DNA of 47,563 nucleotides, taken from NCBI GenBank assembly GCA_009691915.1, contig SIAD01000015.1, positions 1-47,563 of the forward strand, read 5' to 3'. Position numbers and translations under genes: made by a program. Below the pieces are notes generated by a model. That model was not told the origin of the DNA. It worked only from the letters and a program-made list of their open reading frames with translations, and did no database searches. Of this stretch, positions 20,786 through 29,002 are shown piece by piece; position 1 is the stretch's first letter; each line of letters begins with the position of its first letter. Source of the stretch: Phycisphaerales bacterium (GTDB taxonomy: Bacteria > Planctomycetota > Phycisphaerae > Phycisphaerales > SM1A02).

Positions 20786-21388
20786 ATGAGCATCATCCCC
20801 ATCGTCATCGAAAAAACTGGCCGCGGCGAGCGCGCGTATGACATCTATTCCCGCCTCCTCAACGACCGAGTCATCTTCGTCGGCGGGCAGGTCTCCGACG
20901 CGATGGCCAACCTGGTCGTCGCCCAGCTGCTCTTTCTGGCCAATGACAATCCAAAAGCGGAACTGTCGCTGTATGTGAACTGCCCCGGCGGCAGCGTGAC
21001 CGCAGGGCTGGGAATCGTGGACACCATTCGATTCATCCCCTGCCCTGTGGCGACCTACATCATCGGACAGGCCGCAAGCATGGGCAGCGTCATCGCGTGC
21101 TGTGGAACCAAGGGGCGACGGTTCGCGCTGCCCAACGCCGAGAACCTGATGCACCAGCCACTCCTTGGCGGCGTGCTGGAAGGGCAGGCCACGGATCTCG
21201 AGATCGAGGCTAGGCACATCCTCAGACTGCGCGACCAGATCTACGGAATCTACGCGGCGCAGACGGGTCAAACACGAGAACGCATCGCCGACGACTGTGA
21301 GCGGAACAAGTGGCTCAGCGCACCCGAGATGCTGTCGTACGGACTCGTCGACGGAGTGCTCGACAAGCTCCAGCCGAAGCCAGCGTGA
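20786..21388 (+). CDS. ClpP-family peptidase, third paralogue, with Asn in place of the catalytic Asp
   Basis: A 200-residue ClpP with the canonical nucleophile context GQAASMGSV (S98) and H123 in [10 protein letters not shown], 25 residues later as expected. At the third triad position the sequence is [11 protein letters not shown], so N174 stands where ClpP has Asp (ERD.(F/W)LSAPE). Listeria ClpP1 has the same Asp-to-Asn change, is poorly active alone, and works in a mixed complex with ClpP2. By analogy this subunit may act in a heteromer with its neighbours. ATG 20786 has AAGGA 8 bases upstream. Its last 74 bases overlap the convergent secreted-protein gene. Confidence 0.9.
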   Translation: MSIIPIVIEKTGRGERAYDIYSRLLNDRVIFVGGQVSDAMANLVVAQLLFLANDNPKAELSLYVNCPGGSVTAGLGIVDTIRFIPCPVATYIIGQAASMGSVIACCGTKGRRFALPNAENLMHQPLLGGVLEGQATDLEIEARHILRLRDQIYGIYAAQTGQTRERIADDCERNKWLSAPEMLSYGLVDGVLDKLQPKPA

Positions 21389-21890
21389 ACCCGGCGGCGC
21401 CGGGGGCGGGGATCGATTGTGGCGCGCTCGGAGAGCCGAACACCCACGCATCGTGGGCGCCGCTGAAGAGCGCACGGTCGGTCGCGCCGAACATCGCCCA
21501 CTCCCAGGACCCGCTGTCGCGCACCCAGAAGTGCCAGTAGTTCTTGATCGGCCAGAGGTCGCCGGTTCCGTAGTCGCTGTCGCCGTCGATTGACACGCCA
21601 GTGAGAAGGATCCCCCACGAGTAGGTGTCGTACTGGAGCGAGAGATTGCCGAGGGCGGCATCGATGTCGACCAGAGTGTTCCAACTCGAATACGCCGAGC
21701 CATCCCAGTGGATGTTGAAGAGATATCCATCGCCGTCCTCCTGGTCGATCTGCACAGACGCGGCGCTGGGACCGGTGCCGATCTCATAAGTGGCGATGAG
21801 CGCGCCGTGCGATGCCCCGGCAATCGATGCGGAGACTGAACTGGCGAACACTGCCGAGCGAACGCTCACGACGAATGTTGGAAGGGACAT
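21315..21890 (-). CDS. secreted protein with PEP-CTERM-like sorting tail
   Basis: A 191-residue protein that I cannot assign to a family. It has a signal-peptide-like N-terminus ([21 protein letters not shown]), a central domain rich in Trp, Tyr and Asp ([31 protein letters not shown]), and a C-terminal tail [15 protein letters not shown]...RRR. That tail has the order of exosortase-type signals common in planctomycetes: a Pro-rich motif, a hydrophobic stretch and an Arg cluster. ATG 21890 is supported by AAGGA 7 bases upstream. The 3' end overlaps clpP3 by 74 bases tail to tail, so the sorting tail lies antisense to the clpP3 C-terminus. It may be anchored at the cell surface; no exosortase is in view. 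Confidence 0.65.
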   Translation of the reverse strand: MSLPTFVVSVRSAVFASSVSASIAGASHGALIATYEIGTGPSAASVQIDQEDGDGYLFNIHWDGSAYSSWNTLVDIDAALGNLSLQYDTYSWGILLTGVSIDGDSDYGTGDLWPIKNYWHFWVRDSGSWEWAMFGATDRALFSGAHDAWVFGSPSAPQSIPAPGAAGFTLASAGACRALRRRVRTTASRVR

Positions 21891-22023
21891 GGGTTTTCCT
21901 TGGGATGGGCCCTGGCGGCATTCACGGTGACGCGATCGCTGCGGGATTGCACCGCAATCCTCCAACTCGAAACGCATCGGCGAACTTCACCGACCAACGG
22001 AGTCTAACCACGCGCGACACCAC

Positions 22024-22029
22024 TAGGAT
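22024..22029 (+). promoter_or_regulatory. -10-like TAGGAT before moxR
   Basis: TAGGAT ends exactly 6 bases before the ATG of the MoxR gene, predicting transcription from about the start codon. No -35 is obvious. Confidence 0.5.
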
Positions 22030-22035
22030 GCCACC

Positions 22036-23049
22036 ATGGCGGAGTCGCAGAACGCAACGATTGAGCAGCACGCGGTCCGCTTCCAGAGAGATTTCAATCG
22101 GGTGCGCACAGAAGTTCAGAAGGCTGTCGTGGGCCACAAGGAAGTCGTTGATGGGGTCCTCGTAGCGCTCTTCGCCAACGGCCACGCGCTCATCGAGGGA
22201 GTGCCGGGCTTGGGCAAGACCCTGCTGGTTCGATCGCTCTCTCAGGCGCTGTCGCTAAATTTCAATCGCATCCAATTCACGCCTGACCTCATGCCGGCGG
22301 ATGTCACAGGCACGACGATCGTCGTCGAGAGTGCCACTGGCAGGGACTTTCAGTTCCGCAAGGGTCCGGTGTTCACGCAGATTCTCTTGGCCGACGAAAT
22401 CAATCGCGCGACGCCGAAGACTCAGTCGTCGCTGCTGGAAGCGATGCAGGAGCGAAGTGTCACGGTCGGCGGCGTGACCCATGTGCTGGACAAGCCGTTC
22501 CTAGTGATGGCGACTCAGAACCCGATCGAGCAGGAAGGGACTTATCCCCTGCCCGAGGCGCAGCTCGATCGGTTCTTCTTCAAGCTTCAGGTCGGGTACT
22601 CGACGCGCGAGGACCTCGCCGAGATTCTGAATCGGACGACGGCCGGCGACCCTCCGGCGATCGAGCGGGTTCTCGATGGGCCGACGACACTCTCCCATCA
22701 GAAGCTCGTTCGCCATGTGCGCATTGCGCCGCATGTGCAGGACTACGCGGTGCGGCTCGTGCTCTCGACCCATCCCCAGGGACAGTTCGCGACACCGCTG
22801 ACCAATCGGTACCTGCGGTTCGGCGCGAGCCCGCGCGCGGCGCAGACTCTAGCGCTTGGTGCCAAGGTGCACGCGCTGCTGGATGGACGGGGCAGTGTCT
22901 CGGTCGACGACATAAAGAAGTGCGCTCTTCCTGCGCTGCGGCATCGCGTCCTCCTGAACTTCGAAGGGGAGGCCGAAGGAGTCAACCCTGATTCCATCAT
23001 CCAGAACGCCCTCGAGACCCTCCCCGCCGACGCCCGAGTCCCGGTCTAG
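22036..23049 (+). CDS. MoxR-family AAA+ ATPase
   Basis: A 337-residue AAA+ chaperone-like ATPase. Walker A is GVPGLGKT (55-62), Walker B ILLADE (116-121) followed by INRATPKTQSSLLEAMQE, sensor 1 MATQNP (158-163), and the arginine-finger region PEAQLDRFFF (173-182). MoxR proteins usually sit beside DUF58, VWA or transglutaminase genes and help assemble metal or envelope complexes. None of these partners follows here; the next gene is a degenerate HATPase protein. The ATG has TAGGAT 6 bases upstream. Confidence 0.93.
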   Translation: MAESQNATIEQHAVRFQRDFNRVRTEVQKAVVGHKEVVDGVLVALFANGHALIEGVPGLGKTLLVRSLSQALSLNFNRIQFTPDLMPADVTGTTIVVESATGRDFQFRKGPVFTQILLADEINRATPKTQSSLLEAMQERSVTVGGVTHVLDKPFLVMATQNPIEQEGTYPLPEAQLDRFFFKLQVGYSTREDLAEILNRTTAGDPPAIERVLDGPTTLSHQKLVRHVRIAPHVQDYAVRLVLSTHPQGQFATPLTNRYLRFGASPRAAQTLALGAKVHALLDGRGSVSVDDIKKCALPALRHRVLLNFEGEAEGVNPDSIIQNALETLPADARVPV

Positions 23050-23128
23050 GAGATTCTGTCGTTTCTTCCATGAGTCGCTTGCCGAGGGGGGAGTGATATT
23101 GGACCTTCCTTCCAGAAGGAGGAGGCAC

Positions 23129-23776
23129 ATGGAAGCACGGGATCTGGGAAGCGCAGCAGGGTCACACACCGTTCGGGTTGTCGGATGGGCGTCGCGGATG
23201 CGTTTGGGAACGCGGGAGGAGGGAGGCGATCAGGGATTCTGCGCCGACCTCGATGCGGACCCGAGCGAACGCGTGTCCTGCGTGGGACGCGCTGGCGAGT
23301 GTCGAGATTTCGCCGACCGCGCCGACGCCGCATCGAATGTGGCGCGCGAAGTGCTTGGGGTCGTGAGGTCGATGCTCTCGCGAACCGAAGCTGCGGATGC
23401 CAGAATTCGTGTCGAAATCGATCCGATGGCGGCGATCCTCCCTGGTGGGCCGGTTGGGACGATCCTCTATGGGATGCTCAGGCGCGCAGTCGATGCACGG
23501 GCGCGCGCCTCGGCGCACGGCGATTACGGCGCAGAATCCGCGGAGATCGCGCTCTGTGTGCGATTGGATGGGGGCTGGTTGCGGCTTCATGTGCTCGACT
23601 CGGTTGGGGAGTGGTCTGGCGAGATTGCGACCGCGGCGATGGGGCTTTCGTCGGCGACCGCCCAATCTCTGGGGGGTGCGCTCGAGATTTCGAGTGTCCC
23701 CTTTGGACCGGGAACGCTGCTTTCTGCTGCAATCCCAGCATCCCGACTCGCGTATAATGCAGAGGACGCGGCCTGA
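23129..23776 (+). CDS. degenerate histidine-kinase-type ATPase (HATPase-like) protein
   Basis: A 215-residue protein. The start at ATG 23129 is firm because AAGGAGGAGG lies just upstream; the frame opens 12 codons earlier. The C-terminal half resembles a GHKL/HATPase_c domain: GTILYGMLRRAVDA at the N-box position, then VRLDGGWLRLHVLDSVGE (G1-like), then GLSSATAQSLGGALEIS and PFGPGTLLSAAIP (G2 and end of fold). The N-box Asn that binds Mg-ATP is replaced (LRRAVDA versus the usual L.NA..A). No His phosphorylation motif or membrane helix is evident. It could be an inactive sensor-kinase relative or an anti-sigma-like protein. Confidence 0.6.
   Translation: MEARDLGSAAGSHTVRVVGWASRMRLGTREEGGDQGFCADLDADPSERVSCVGRAGECRDFADRADAASNVAREVLGVVRSMLSRTEAADARIRVEIDPMAAILPGGPVGTILYGMLRRAVDARARASAHGDYGAESAEIALCVRLDGGWLRLHVLDSVGEWSGEIATAAMGLSSATAQSLGGALEISSVPFGPGTLLSAAIPASRLAYNAEDAA
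23753..23758 (+). promoter_or_regulatory. -10 TATAAT for the FG-GAP protein gene
   Basis: A perfect TATAAT lies within the last codons of the HATPase gene, about 55 bases before the FG-GAP start. No good -35 is seen. It suggests a separate promoter for the downstream gene, whose leader carries AAAGGAAG just before ATGATG. Confidence 0.45.
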
Positions 23777-23813
23777 ACCGACGCTTCGATCAAGGCGTAT
23801 CCAAAGGAAGATG

Positions 23814-26408
23814 ATGTCAATCAATCGACTCTCGGTGGTGGTGGCACTCGCGCTCGTCGCGAGCTCTCAATCGTTCGCACAGCAAGCGAAGGATCGTTCT
23901 ATCGCTGCGGGGCGAGAGGCGAGCGCTGGCCGGGACTCGCGAGGCGGTCAGTCCAGTCTTGGTGTCGGTGCCGATGCGGCGGGTTGGCAGGTTCCTGCTG
24001 ACATTCTGCGGGCGGTCCCGGCAACGGCCAGTGATGGATACGGCAGTGCCTGCGCGATGAACGAGACCGGCACCATTCTTGTGGTCGGCGCATCCGATAC
24101 CACGGTGGGTGGTGCGGCCGCGGTGGGTGCGATCCATATCTACACACTGAACAACGCCGGAGACTGGACGCACATCCAGAAGATTGAGCGCCCCGCTGCC
24201 TACAGCGCGAACCTCGCGTCAGTCACGGCGCCATCCCTCTCGTTATTCGGTTGGTCTGTGGCCATCAGCGGCGACACGATTGTCGTTGGTGCTCCCATCG
24301 TTTCACCGCCGGGGGGCCAGGCGTTCGAGGGTCGTGTGTATGTGTTCCAACGAAGCGCACCCGCCCCGGATGGCGACGGACTCTGGGGTTTCGAAGTGAC
24401 CGCCGGCGAAGAGGGCGAGCAACTGACATTCCGCGCGGCGAACACGATCCTCAAGCCATCCGATCCCGAGATAATCGGGTACTTCGGCGGGTCGGTGGCG
24501 GTTGATGTCGTCGCTGCCAATGACACCCGCATCGCCGTAGGCAGTCCGTTCCGAGGCGCTGCGAACCAGGGAGGCGTCTATCTCTTCGAAGGATCAGGGA
24601 CCGCATTCACGCAGAAGCCGATCCTTCTCAACGATGATGTCGTCGGTCAGGACAACTTCGGCACAAAACTGGCTATTGACGGATCGCTGCTGGTCGTCGG
24701 CGCGCAGCTGGCCGACTCAGACGATCTCATCAACGCTGGATCCGCGTATATCTATCGACGCGCAGGCAATGGGGTCTGGCCGGCCGCTCCGGAAGCGACC
24801 CTGCTTCCAGAGAACGCCGCGAAGGATGATGGCTTCGGGAGTTCTGTGTCGATTGTGGGCTCGACTGTCGCCGTTGGGGCTCCAGGCACCGATCGTGCTG
24901 ATTCCGACGGGACCACAAGCACCAACAACGGATCCGCGTACCTCTACCGGCACAACGGACTGCAGTGGGTTCAGGAGGCGGAGGTGTTCGCGCGCGAGGC
25001 CAATGGCAGCAACGCCTTCGGATTCTCCGTGGCTCTGGCCGATGGCGGCGACCAACTGTTCGTCGGCGCTCCCGGATACGAAACGACCCTCGTGAATGCG
25101 GGAGCGGGATTCTGGTTTCAGCGAGGTGTCGGAGACTGGCCGCTGGAGATCGTTGATCTCTGGACGCCAAATGCGGGAACGAGCCAAGCGGTCGGAGAAC
25201 AGACCGCCGTGAGCCGCGATGGACTGAAGGCGGTCCTTGGAAGCAGGAACAACGCGACACCGACTCTGATCGTCAACCGCATGTTCGCGTGGGAGTACAG
25301 CGCGGATGCACTGCCGGTCCCCGCGCCCGAAGGCACACCTGCGACTCCTGCTGCGCCTGGCGCCGGCGGCCACCCGCCCGGAACGACAACCACGCAAACT
25401 CCGCCAGGCGGCATCACGCCGACGCCTGGCACATTCGGCGGCAGTAGCGCTGCGACTCCCGCGATGCCGACGATCGAAGAGTGGGGAGTGGTGCGAGCAT
25501 CCGTGATCGCGGTCGACCGCGCGAACTCGCGCCTCATGATCATCTTCACCGATGGCAATGGGCAGTTGGAGACCAACGGAAAGTCAAAGCACTTCCTGGC
25601 ATCCTTCGACCCAACCTGGGAAGTGCTCGGGCTCGGCGATGTGAACGGCGATGGCTCTTCGGACATCCTCTTCCATGTCCCTGCAACACGGAAAGTGAAG
25701 GCGATGATCCGCGTCGGCAAGACGATCCAGGATATTGTGACGATCGGCACGACTACGGTCGGCGATCGATTCATGGGAATCAGCGACTGGATCAATGGTG
25801 GATTTGACGGCCCCGCATTCCTTCGAGCCGACGGCACGAGCGCCGTCTTTTGGGTCGTTCAGGGTGGCGCGGTGTCGAGCAACATCGACTGGACGCTTGG
25901 TGAAGGGGACTGGACCTTCCGGATGGCGCAGATGACCGCAGATGAGAATCCCGACCTACTGGTGCGCGACGCGACGGATGGACGGATGTTCCAAGTCCAG
26001 CCCAGCAGCGCTGGCGCGACGCTGAAGGAGATCAAGGCGCCTGACGCGAGCTACACCTTTGCCTCTGCGCAGGATCTCGACCGGGACGGGTCCACCGACT
26101 TCATGTGGGAGGACGATGGCGGAGTACTCCAACTCCAGTTCTTCAACTCCGATGGCAGCCTGCGATTCGGCACGGCCTGGGACTCGGGACTTGGAGGATG
26201 GCGCATCGACCCGGCTGCGAACTTTGCGCAGGGTGGCAATGGCGTCCTGTTTTCCAAGAGCGACGGAACCGTGCTGGTTCTCACCATCCGGTTCGAGCCG
26301 TACGACACGCTGCCGGCCGGGCGGGGAGCGATCCGCGTCGACTACGCGCGCGTCATTGGCGAGTTTGACGCGGGCTACCAGATCCTCGGTCCCGCCGACG
26401 AGCCCTGA
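23814..26408 (+). CDS. large secreted FG-GAP / beta-propeller protein
   Basis: About 864 residues from ATG 23814 (ATG 23811 is adjacent), with AAGGA upstream. A signal peptide (INRLSVVVALALVASSQSFAQQ) leads to six or more integrin-like FG-GAP repeats (about 65-490). These read as FGWSVAISGDTIVVGAP, FGGSVAV...IAVGSP, FGTKLAIDGSLLVVGA, FGSSVSIVGSTVAVGAP and FGFSVALADGG, each ending in a YxY/F strand. A Pro/Thr/Gly-rich linker (about 495-555) precedes a second propeller-like half with VCBS/FG-GAP calcium motifs (GDVNGDGSSDILF, QDLDRDGSTDFMW). The fold suggests an extracellular binding or display protein; the ligand is unknown. The open frame extending back to 23397 runs inside the HATPase gene and is not used. 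Confidence 0.85.
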   Translation: MSINRLSVVVALALVASSQSFAQQAKDRSIAAGREASAGRDSRGGQSSLGVGADAAGWQVPADILRAVPATASDGYGSACAMNETGTILVVGASDTTVGGAAAVGAIHIYTLNNAGDWTHIQKIERPAAYSANLASVTAPSLSLFGWSVAISGDTIVVGAPIVSPPGGQAFEGRVYVFQRSAPAPDGDGLWGFEVTAGEEGEQLTFRAANTILKPSDPEIIGYFGGSVAVDVVAANDTRIAVGSPFRGAANQGGVYLFEGSGTAFTQKPILLNDDVVGQDNFGTKLAIDGSLLVVGAQLADSDDLINAGSAYIYRRAGNGVWPAAPEATLLPENAAKDDGFGSSVSIVGSTVAVGAPGTDRADSDGTTSTNNGSAYLYRHNGLQWVQEAEVFAREANGSNAFGFSVALADGGDQLFVGAPGYETTLVNAGAGFWFQRGVGDWPLEIVDLWTPNAGTSQAVGEQTAVSRDGLKAVLGSRNNATPTLIVNRMFAWEYSADALPVPAPEGTPATPAAPGAGGHPPGTTTTQTPPGGITPTPGTFGGSSAATPAMPTIEEWGVVRASVIAVDRANSRLMIIFTDGNGQLETNGKSKHFLASFDPTWEVLGLGDVNGDGSSDILFHVPATRKVKAMIRVGKTIQDIVTIGTTTVGDRFMGISDWINGGFDGPAFLRADGTSAVFWVVQGGAVSSNIDWTLGEGDWTFRMAQMTADENPDLLVRDATDGRMFQVQPSSAGATLKEIKAPDASYTFASAQDLDRDGSTDFMWEDDGGVLQLQFFNSDGSLRFGTAWDSGLGGWRIDPAANFAQGGNGVLFSKSDGTVLVLTIRFEPYDTLPAGRGAIRVDYARVIGEFDAGYQILGPADEP

Positions 26409-26465
26409 TCGCTCTCTGGGAGCCCACGAAGTCCGGGTTAACGCGCTCTGAGGAGAGTGGACTTG

Positions 26466-26471
26466 TAGCAT
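26466..26471 (+). promoter_or_regulatory. -10-like TAGCAT at the head of the polysaccharide operon
   Basis: TAGCAT ends 6 bases before GTG 26478 and 9 before ATG 26481 of the first gene of the operon. A weak AAAGG also precedes the ATG, so both readings are possible. Confidence 0.4.
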
Positions 26472-26480
26472 CGAAAGGTG

Positions 26481-27980
26481 ATGGATTGGCCGCTGCGCGA
26501 TGGAGCGATCGTGGCACTGGTGTGCGCTGCGGTGTCGTGGATACTTGTTCGGATCACGCGGCGGATTGCCGCACGGCGCGGGTGGACGGCCCCGGTTCGA
26601 GCGGATCGTTGGCATTCCGAGGCCACCGCCCTCTTCGGCGGAGTGGGGATCATCGGGGGTCTCCTGATTGGAATCGGATTTGGCCGCGGTCTGTTCGAGG
26701 GATTCCGTGACGCGACCAGCGCCAACGGCGACCTCGCCCTCGCCGTAGTCGCCGGAGCCGTGTTGAGCGCGGGGATCGGGCTCTTGGATGACATCGTTCA
26801 CTTCCGAGCCGCGACGAAACTCGCTGCGCAGGTTGGATGCGCCTGCGCATTCCTGTGGGCGTGCGGTGGCGTCGAGATCATCGGGAACCCCGCCGTCGAC
26901 ACCGCCGTGGGCGTCGTGTGGATCGTGGCGATGATGAACGCCGTCAACATGCTCGACAACATGGATGGTGTCGCGGCAAGTGCGTCGACGATTGCGCTTC
27001 TGGGGATCGGTGTGGCATCCTCCGTGGCGGCGCCTGGTTCGTTTGTCGCGGTCGTGGCGCTTGCTGGGGCAGGGGCGACTGCAGGATTTCTCGCGCAAAA
27101 CCTGCCGCGTGCGAAGGTCTTCATGGGAGACAGCGGATCCCTGATGCTTGGATTCCTGATCGCGGCGCTGGCCTTGGTGTGGGCGAGGCCCATTGACCCG
27201 GGCAGCGGCACGCTGTCCATGGCGCAGGGGTGGATGGCGACCGCGCTTGCGGCCGTTGGCTTCGGCTTCGCGCCGCTCACTGACCTGGTGGTCGTCTCGA
27301 TCACTCGAGTGAGGAAAGGACAGAGTCCGATGACCGGTGGGCGCGATCACACGACGCACCGACTCGCTCAGAGAGGATGGACGGGGCGCGGAATCGTCGC
27401 GGCGGTCGCGACGACGAGCGCGATTGCGGCTACGGTGGCGACACTGTCGGCGTTGGGAACGGTCGCAATGGCGGTGGCCCTCGGGGTGCTTGTCCTCGGG
27501 CTCCTTGGGTTGGCGGGGAGTCTGATGCGCATGGCAATTGGCATGGACAATGCCGCGCGTCTCGCGCGCGCCGACACGGCGCACCGTCGAGAGGCCTACG
27601 AGCCGTTCGTCAAAGTGGCCATAGATGTCGCGCTCATCGCGGCGGCGATGAACCTTGGGTATCTCGTACGCTGGGAGTGGACGATTCCTCCTGAACTCAC
27701 CAACTCGGTCGGCTGGAGCCTGCCGGTGGTGATCGCCTGCTGCGTGAGCGCCAACTCCTTGGCCGGAACCTACTGGAGGCGGTGGCGCCGCGCTTCGTGG
27801 CGCGAGGTCGGAGTCTCGCTGGCGGCGACCCTTGCGGGCAGTGCGCTCTCAGTTGTCGCAGTCGCCGCGCTCTGGAGCCCGGAACGACTCTTCTCGCGCG
27901 TGGCGATGGCACTCTTTGTCGTCGCGTATCCCGTGTTGTCGCTGGTGGTCATGGGTACCTTTCGCGCACGATGGCGCTGA
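26481..27980 (+). CDS. GT4 glycan-phosphate transferase fused to a CapD-like membrane domain
   Basis: A 499-residue polytopic membrane protein. The first 350 residues are a MraY/WecA-type polyprenyl-phosphate sugar-1-phosphate transferase: GLLDD (about 100-104), NAVNMLDNMDG (about 153-163), VFMGDSGSLMLGF (about 213-225) and GGRDHTTHRL (about 286-295). It would start a lipid-linked glycan. From about 370 on there are four more helices like the N-terminal membrane domain of CapD/FlaA1-type enzymes (VAIDVALIAAAMNLGYLVRW, TYWRRWRRASWREVG), but the dehydratase domain that normally follows is missing. A separate SDR gene begins 10 bases before this stop. ATG 26481 and GTG 26478 are both possible starts. 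Confidence 0.85.
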   Translation: MDWPLRDGAIVALVCAAVSWILVRITRRIAARRGWTAPVRADRWHSEATALFGGVGIIGGLLIGIGFGRGLFEGFRDATSANGDLALAVVAGAVLSAGIGLLDDIVHFRAATKLAAQVGCACAFLWACGGVEIIGNPAVDTAVGVVWIVAMMNAVNMLDNMDGVAASASTIALLGIGVASSVAAPGSFVAVVALAGAGATAGFLAQNLPRAKVFMGDSGSLMLGFLIAALALVWARPIDPGSGTLSMAQGWMATALAAVGFGFAPLTDLVVVSITRVRKGQSPMTGGRDHTTHRLAQRGWTGRGIVAAVATTSAIAATVATLSALGTVAMAVALGVLVLGLLGLAGSLMRMAIGMDNAARLARADTAHRREAYEPFVKVAIDVALIAAAMNLGYLVRWEWTIPPELTNSVGWSLPVVIACCVSANSLAGTYWRRWRRASWREVGVSLAATLAGSALSVVAVAALWSPERLFSRVAMALFVVAYPVLSLVVMGTFRARWR

Positions 27981-28930
27981 AATCTCTGGTAACTGGTGGC
28001 GCGGGGTTCATCGGCAGCCATCTGTGTGAGGCACTTGTGGCGCGCGGAGACGAGGTCGTCGCGCTTGACAACCTGTCCACCGGCGCGCGCGCCAATCTGG
28101 AGACGATCGCCGATCATCCGCGGTTCCAGTTGATTGAGGGGGACATCCTCAACGAACGGACGGTCGAAGGGGCCGTAGCGGGCATGGACCGGGTCTATCA
28201 CCTCGCCGCTGCGGTCGGCGTGAAACTGGTCATGGAGCGGGCGATCTCGACAATTGTCACGAACACGCGCGGAACGGAGAATGTTCTAGAGGCGTGCGCG
28301 GCGACGAAGGCCCGCGTACTCATCGCCAGCAGCTCCGAGGTGTATGGAAAGATGGGGGAATCGCAGGCGCGACCGCTGGCTGAAGACGATGACTGGCGTC
28401 TTGGCTCGACGAGCACGAGGCGATGGTCCTATGCCTGCACCAAGGCGATCGACGAGTTCCTTGCGCTCGCCTATCGCGATGAACGGGGGCTCGAGGTGGT
28501 GATCGTCCGGCTGTTCAACACGGTCGGATCTAGACAGAGCGCCAACTACGGGATGGTTCTACCCGCGTTCGTGAAGGCCGCGCGCGAGGGGCGCGACCTC
28601 GTTGTGCACGGCGACGGGACGCAGACGCGGTGCTTCAACTATGTGACAGACACGGTCGAGGCGATCCTGCGGCTGATGGAGGCGCCAGCTGCAGTCGGTC
28701 AGGTCGTAAATGTTGGGGGCGACCGGGAACTCAGCATCAATGATCTCGCCTCGCGGGTCATTGCGAGGGCGCGGGCCTCGGTCAAGGTTCGGCACATTCC
28801 CTACGCGACAGCGTACGGACGCGGATTCGAGGACATGGAACGGCGGACGCCCGACCTATCGAAACTGCGTCGGCTGATCGGCGAGACGCGCTGCCGGACG
28901 ATCGATGAGATCATTGGCCAGGTGTGGTGA
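27971..28930 (+). CDS. NAD-dependent sugar epimerase/dehydratase (extended SDR)
   Basis: A 319-residue enzyme with N-terminal TGGAGFIGSH (about 8-17) binding NAD(P), acidic ALDNLSTG, SSSEVYG (about 120-126), and catalytic Y154xxxK158 in SYACTKA. The later RLFNTVGSRQ and GDGTQTRCFNYVTD are typical of UDP-glucuronate decarboxylase / UDP-glucose epimerase relatives acting on nucleotide sugars. The exact reaction cannot be told. Its ATG lies inside the end of the GT4 gene, so translation is coupled. It presumably makes or modifies a precursor for the polysaccharide handled by the operon. Confidence 0.88.
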   Translation: MALKSLVTGGAGFIGSHLCEALVARGDEVVALDNLSTGARANLETIADHPRFQLIEGDILNERTVEGAVAGMDRVYHLAAAVGVKLVMERAISTIVTNTRGTENVLEACAATKARVLIASSSEVYGKMGESQARPLAEDDDWRLGSTSTRRWSYACTKAIDEFLALAYRDERGLEVVIVRLFNTVGSRQSANYGMVLPAFVKAAREGRDLVVHGDGTQTRCFNYVTDTVEAILRLMEAPAAVGQVVNVGGDRELSINDLASRVIARARASVKVRHIPYATAYGRGFEDMERRTPDLSKLRRLIGETRCRTIDEIIGQVW

Positions 28931-29002
28931 GTTGGAGGCGGAGGCAATGGCGTTACCGCTAGGATGCCACCGCGCCGCACGCCCGTGGAGGCGACAAATC
29001 CC

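Noticed and set aside
23397-23810. Upstream extension of the FG-GAP frame
   Set aside because: It overlaps the HATPase gene in another frame. A signal peptide and AAGGA place the start at 23811/23814.
25956-27584. Long minus-strand open frame of 542 codons
   Set aside because: It is antisense to the FG-GAP and GT4 genes, which both have clear motifs. Its translation is Arg/His-rich and low in hydrophobic order.
22018-28975. Shared string CTAGGATGCCACC before moxR and before the SLBB gene
   Set aside because: Only two copies, and in the second the ATG after it gives no signal peptide. Likely chance beyond the TAGGAT core.
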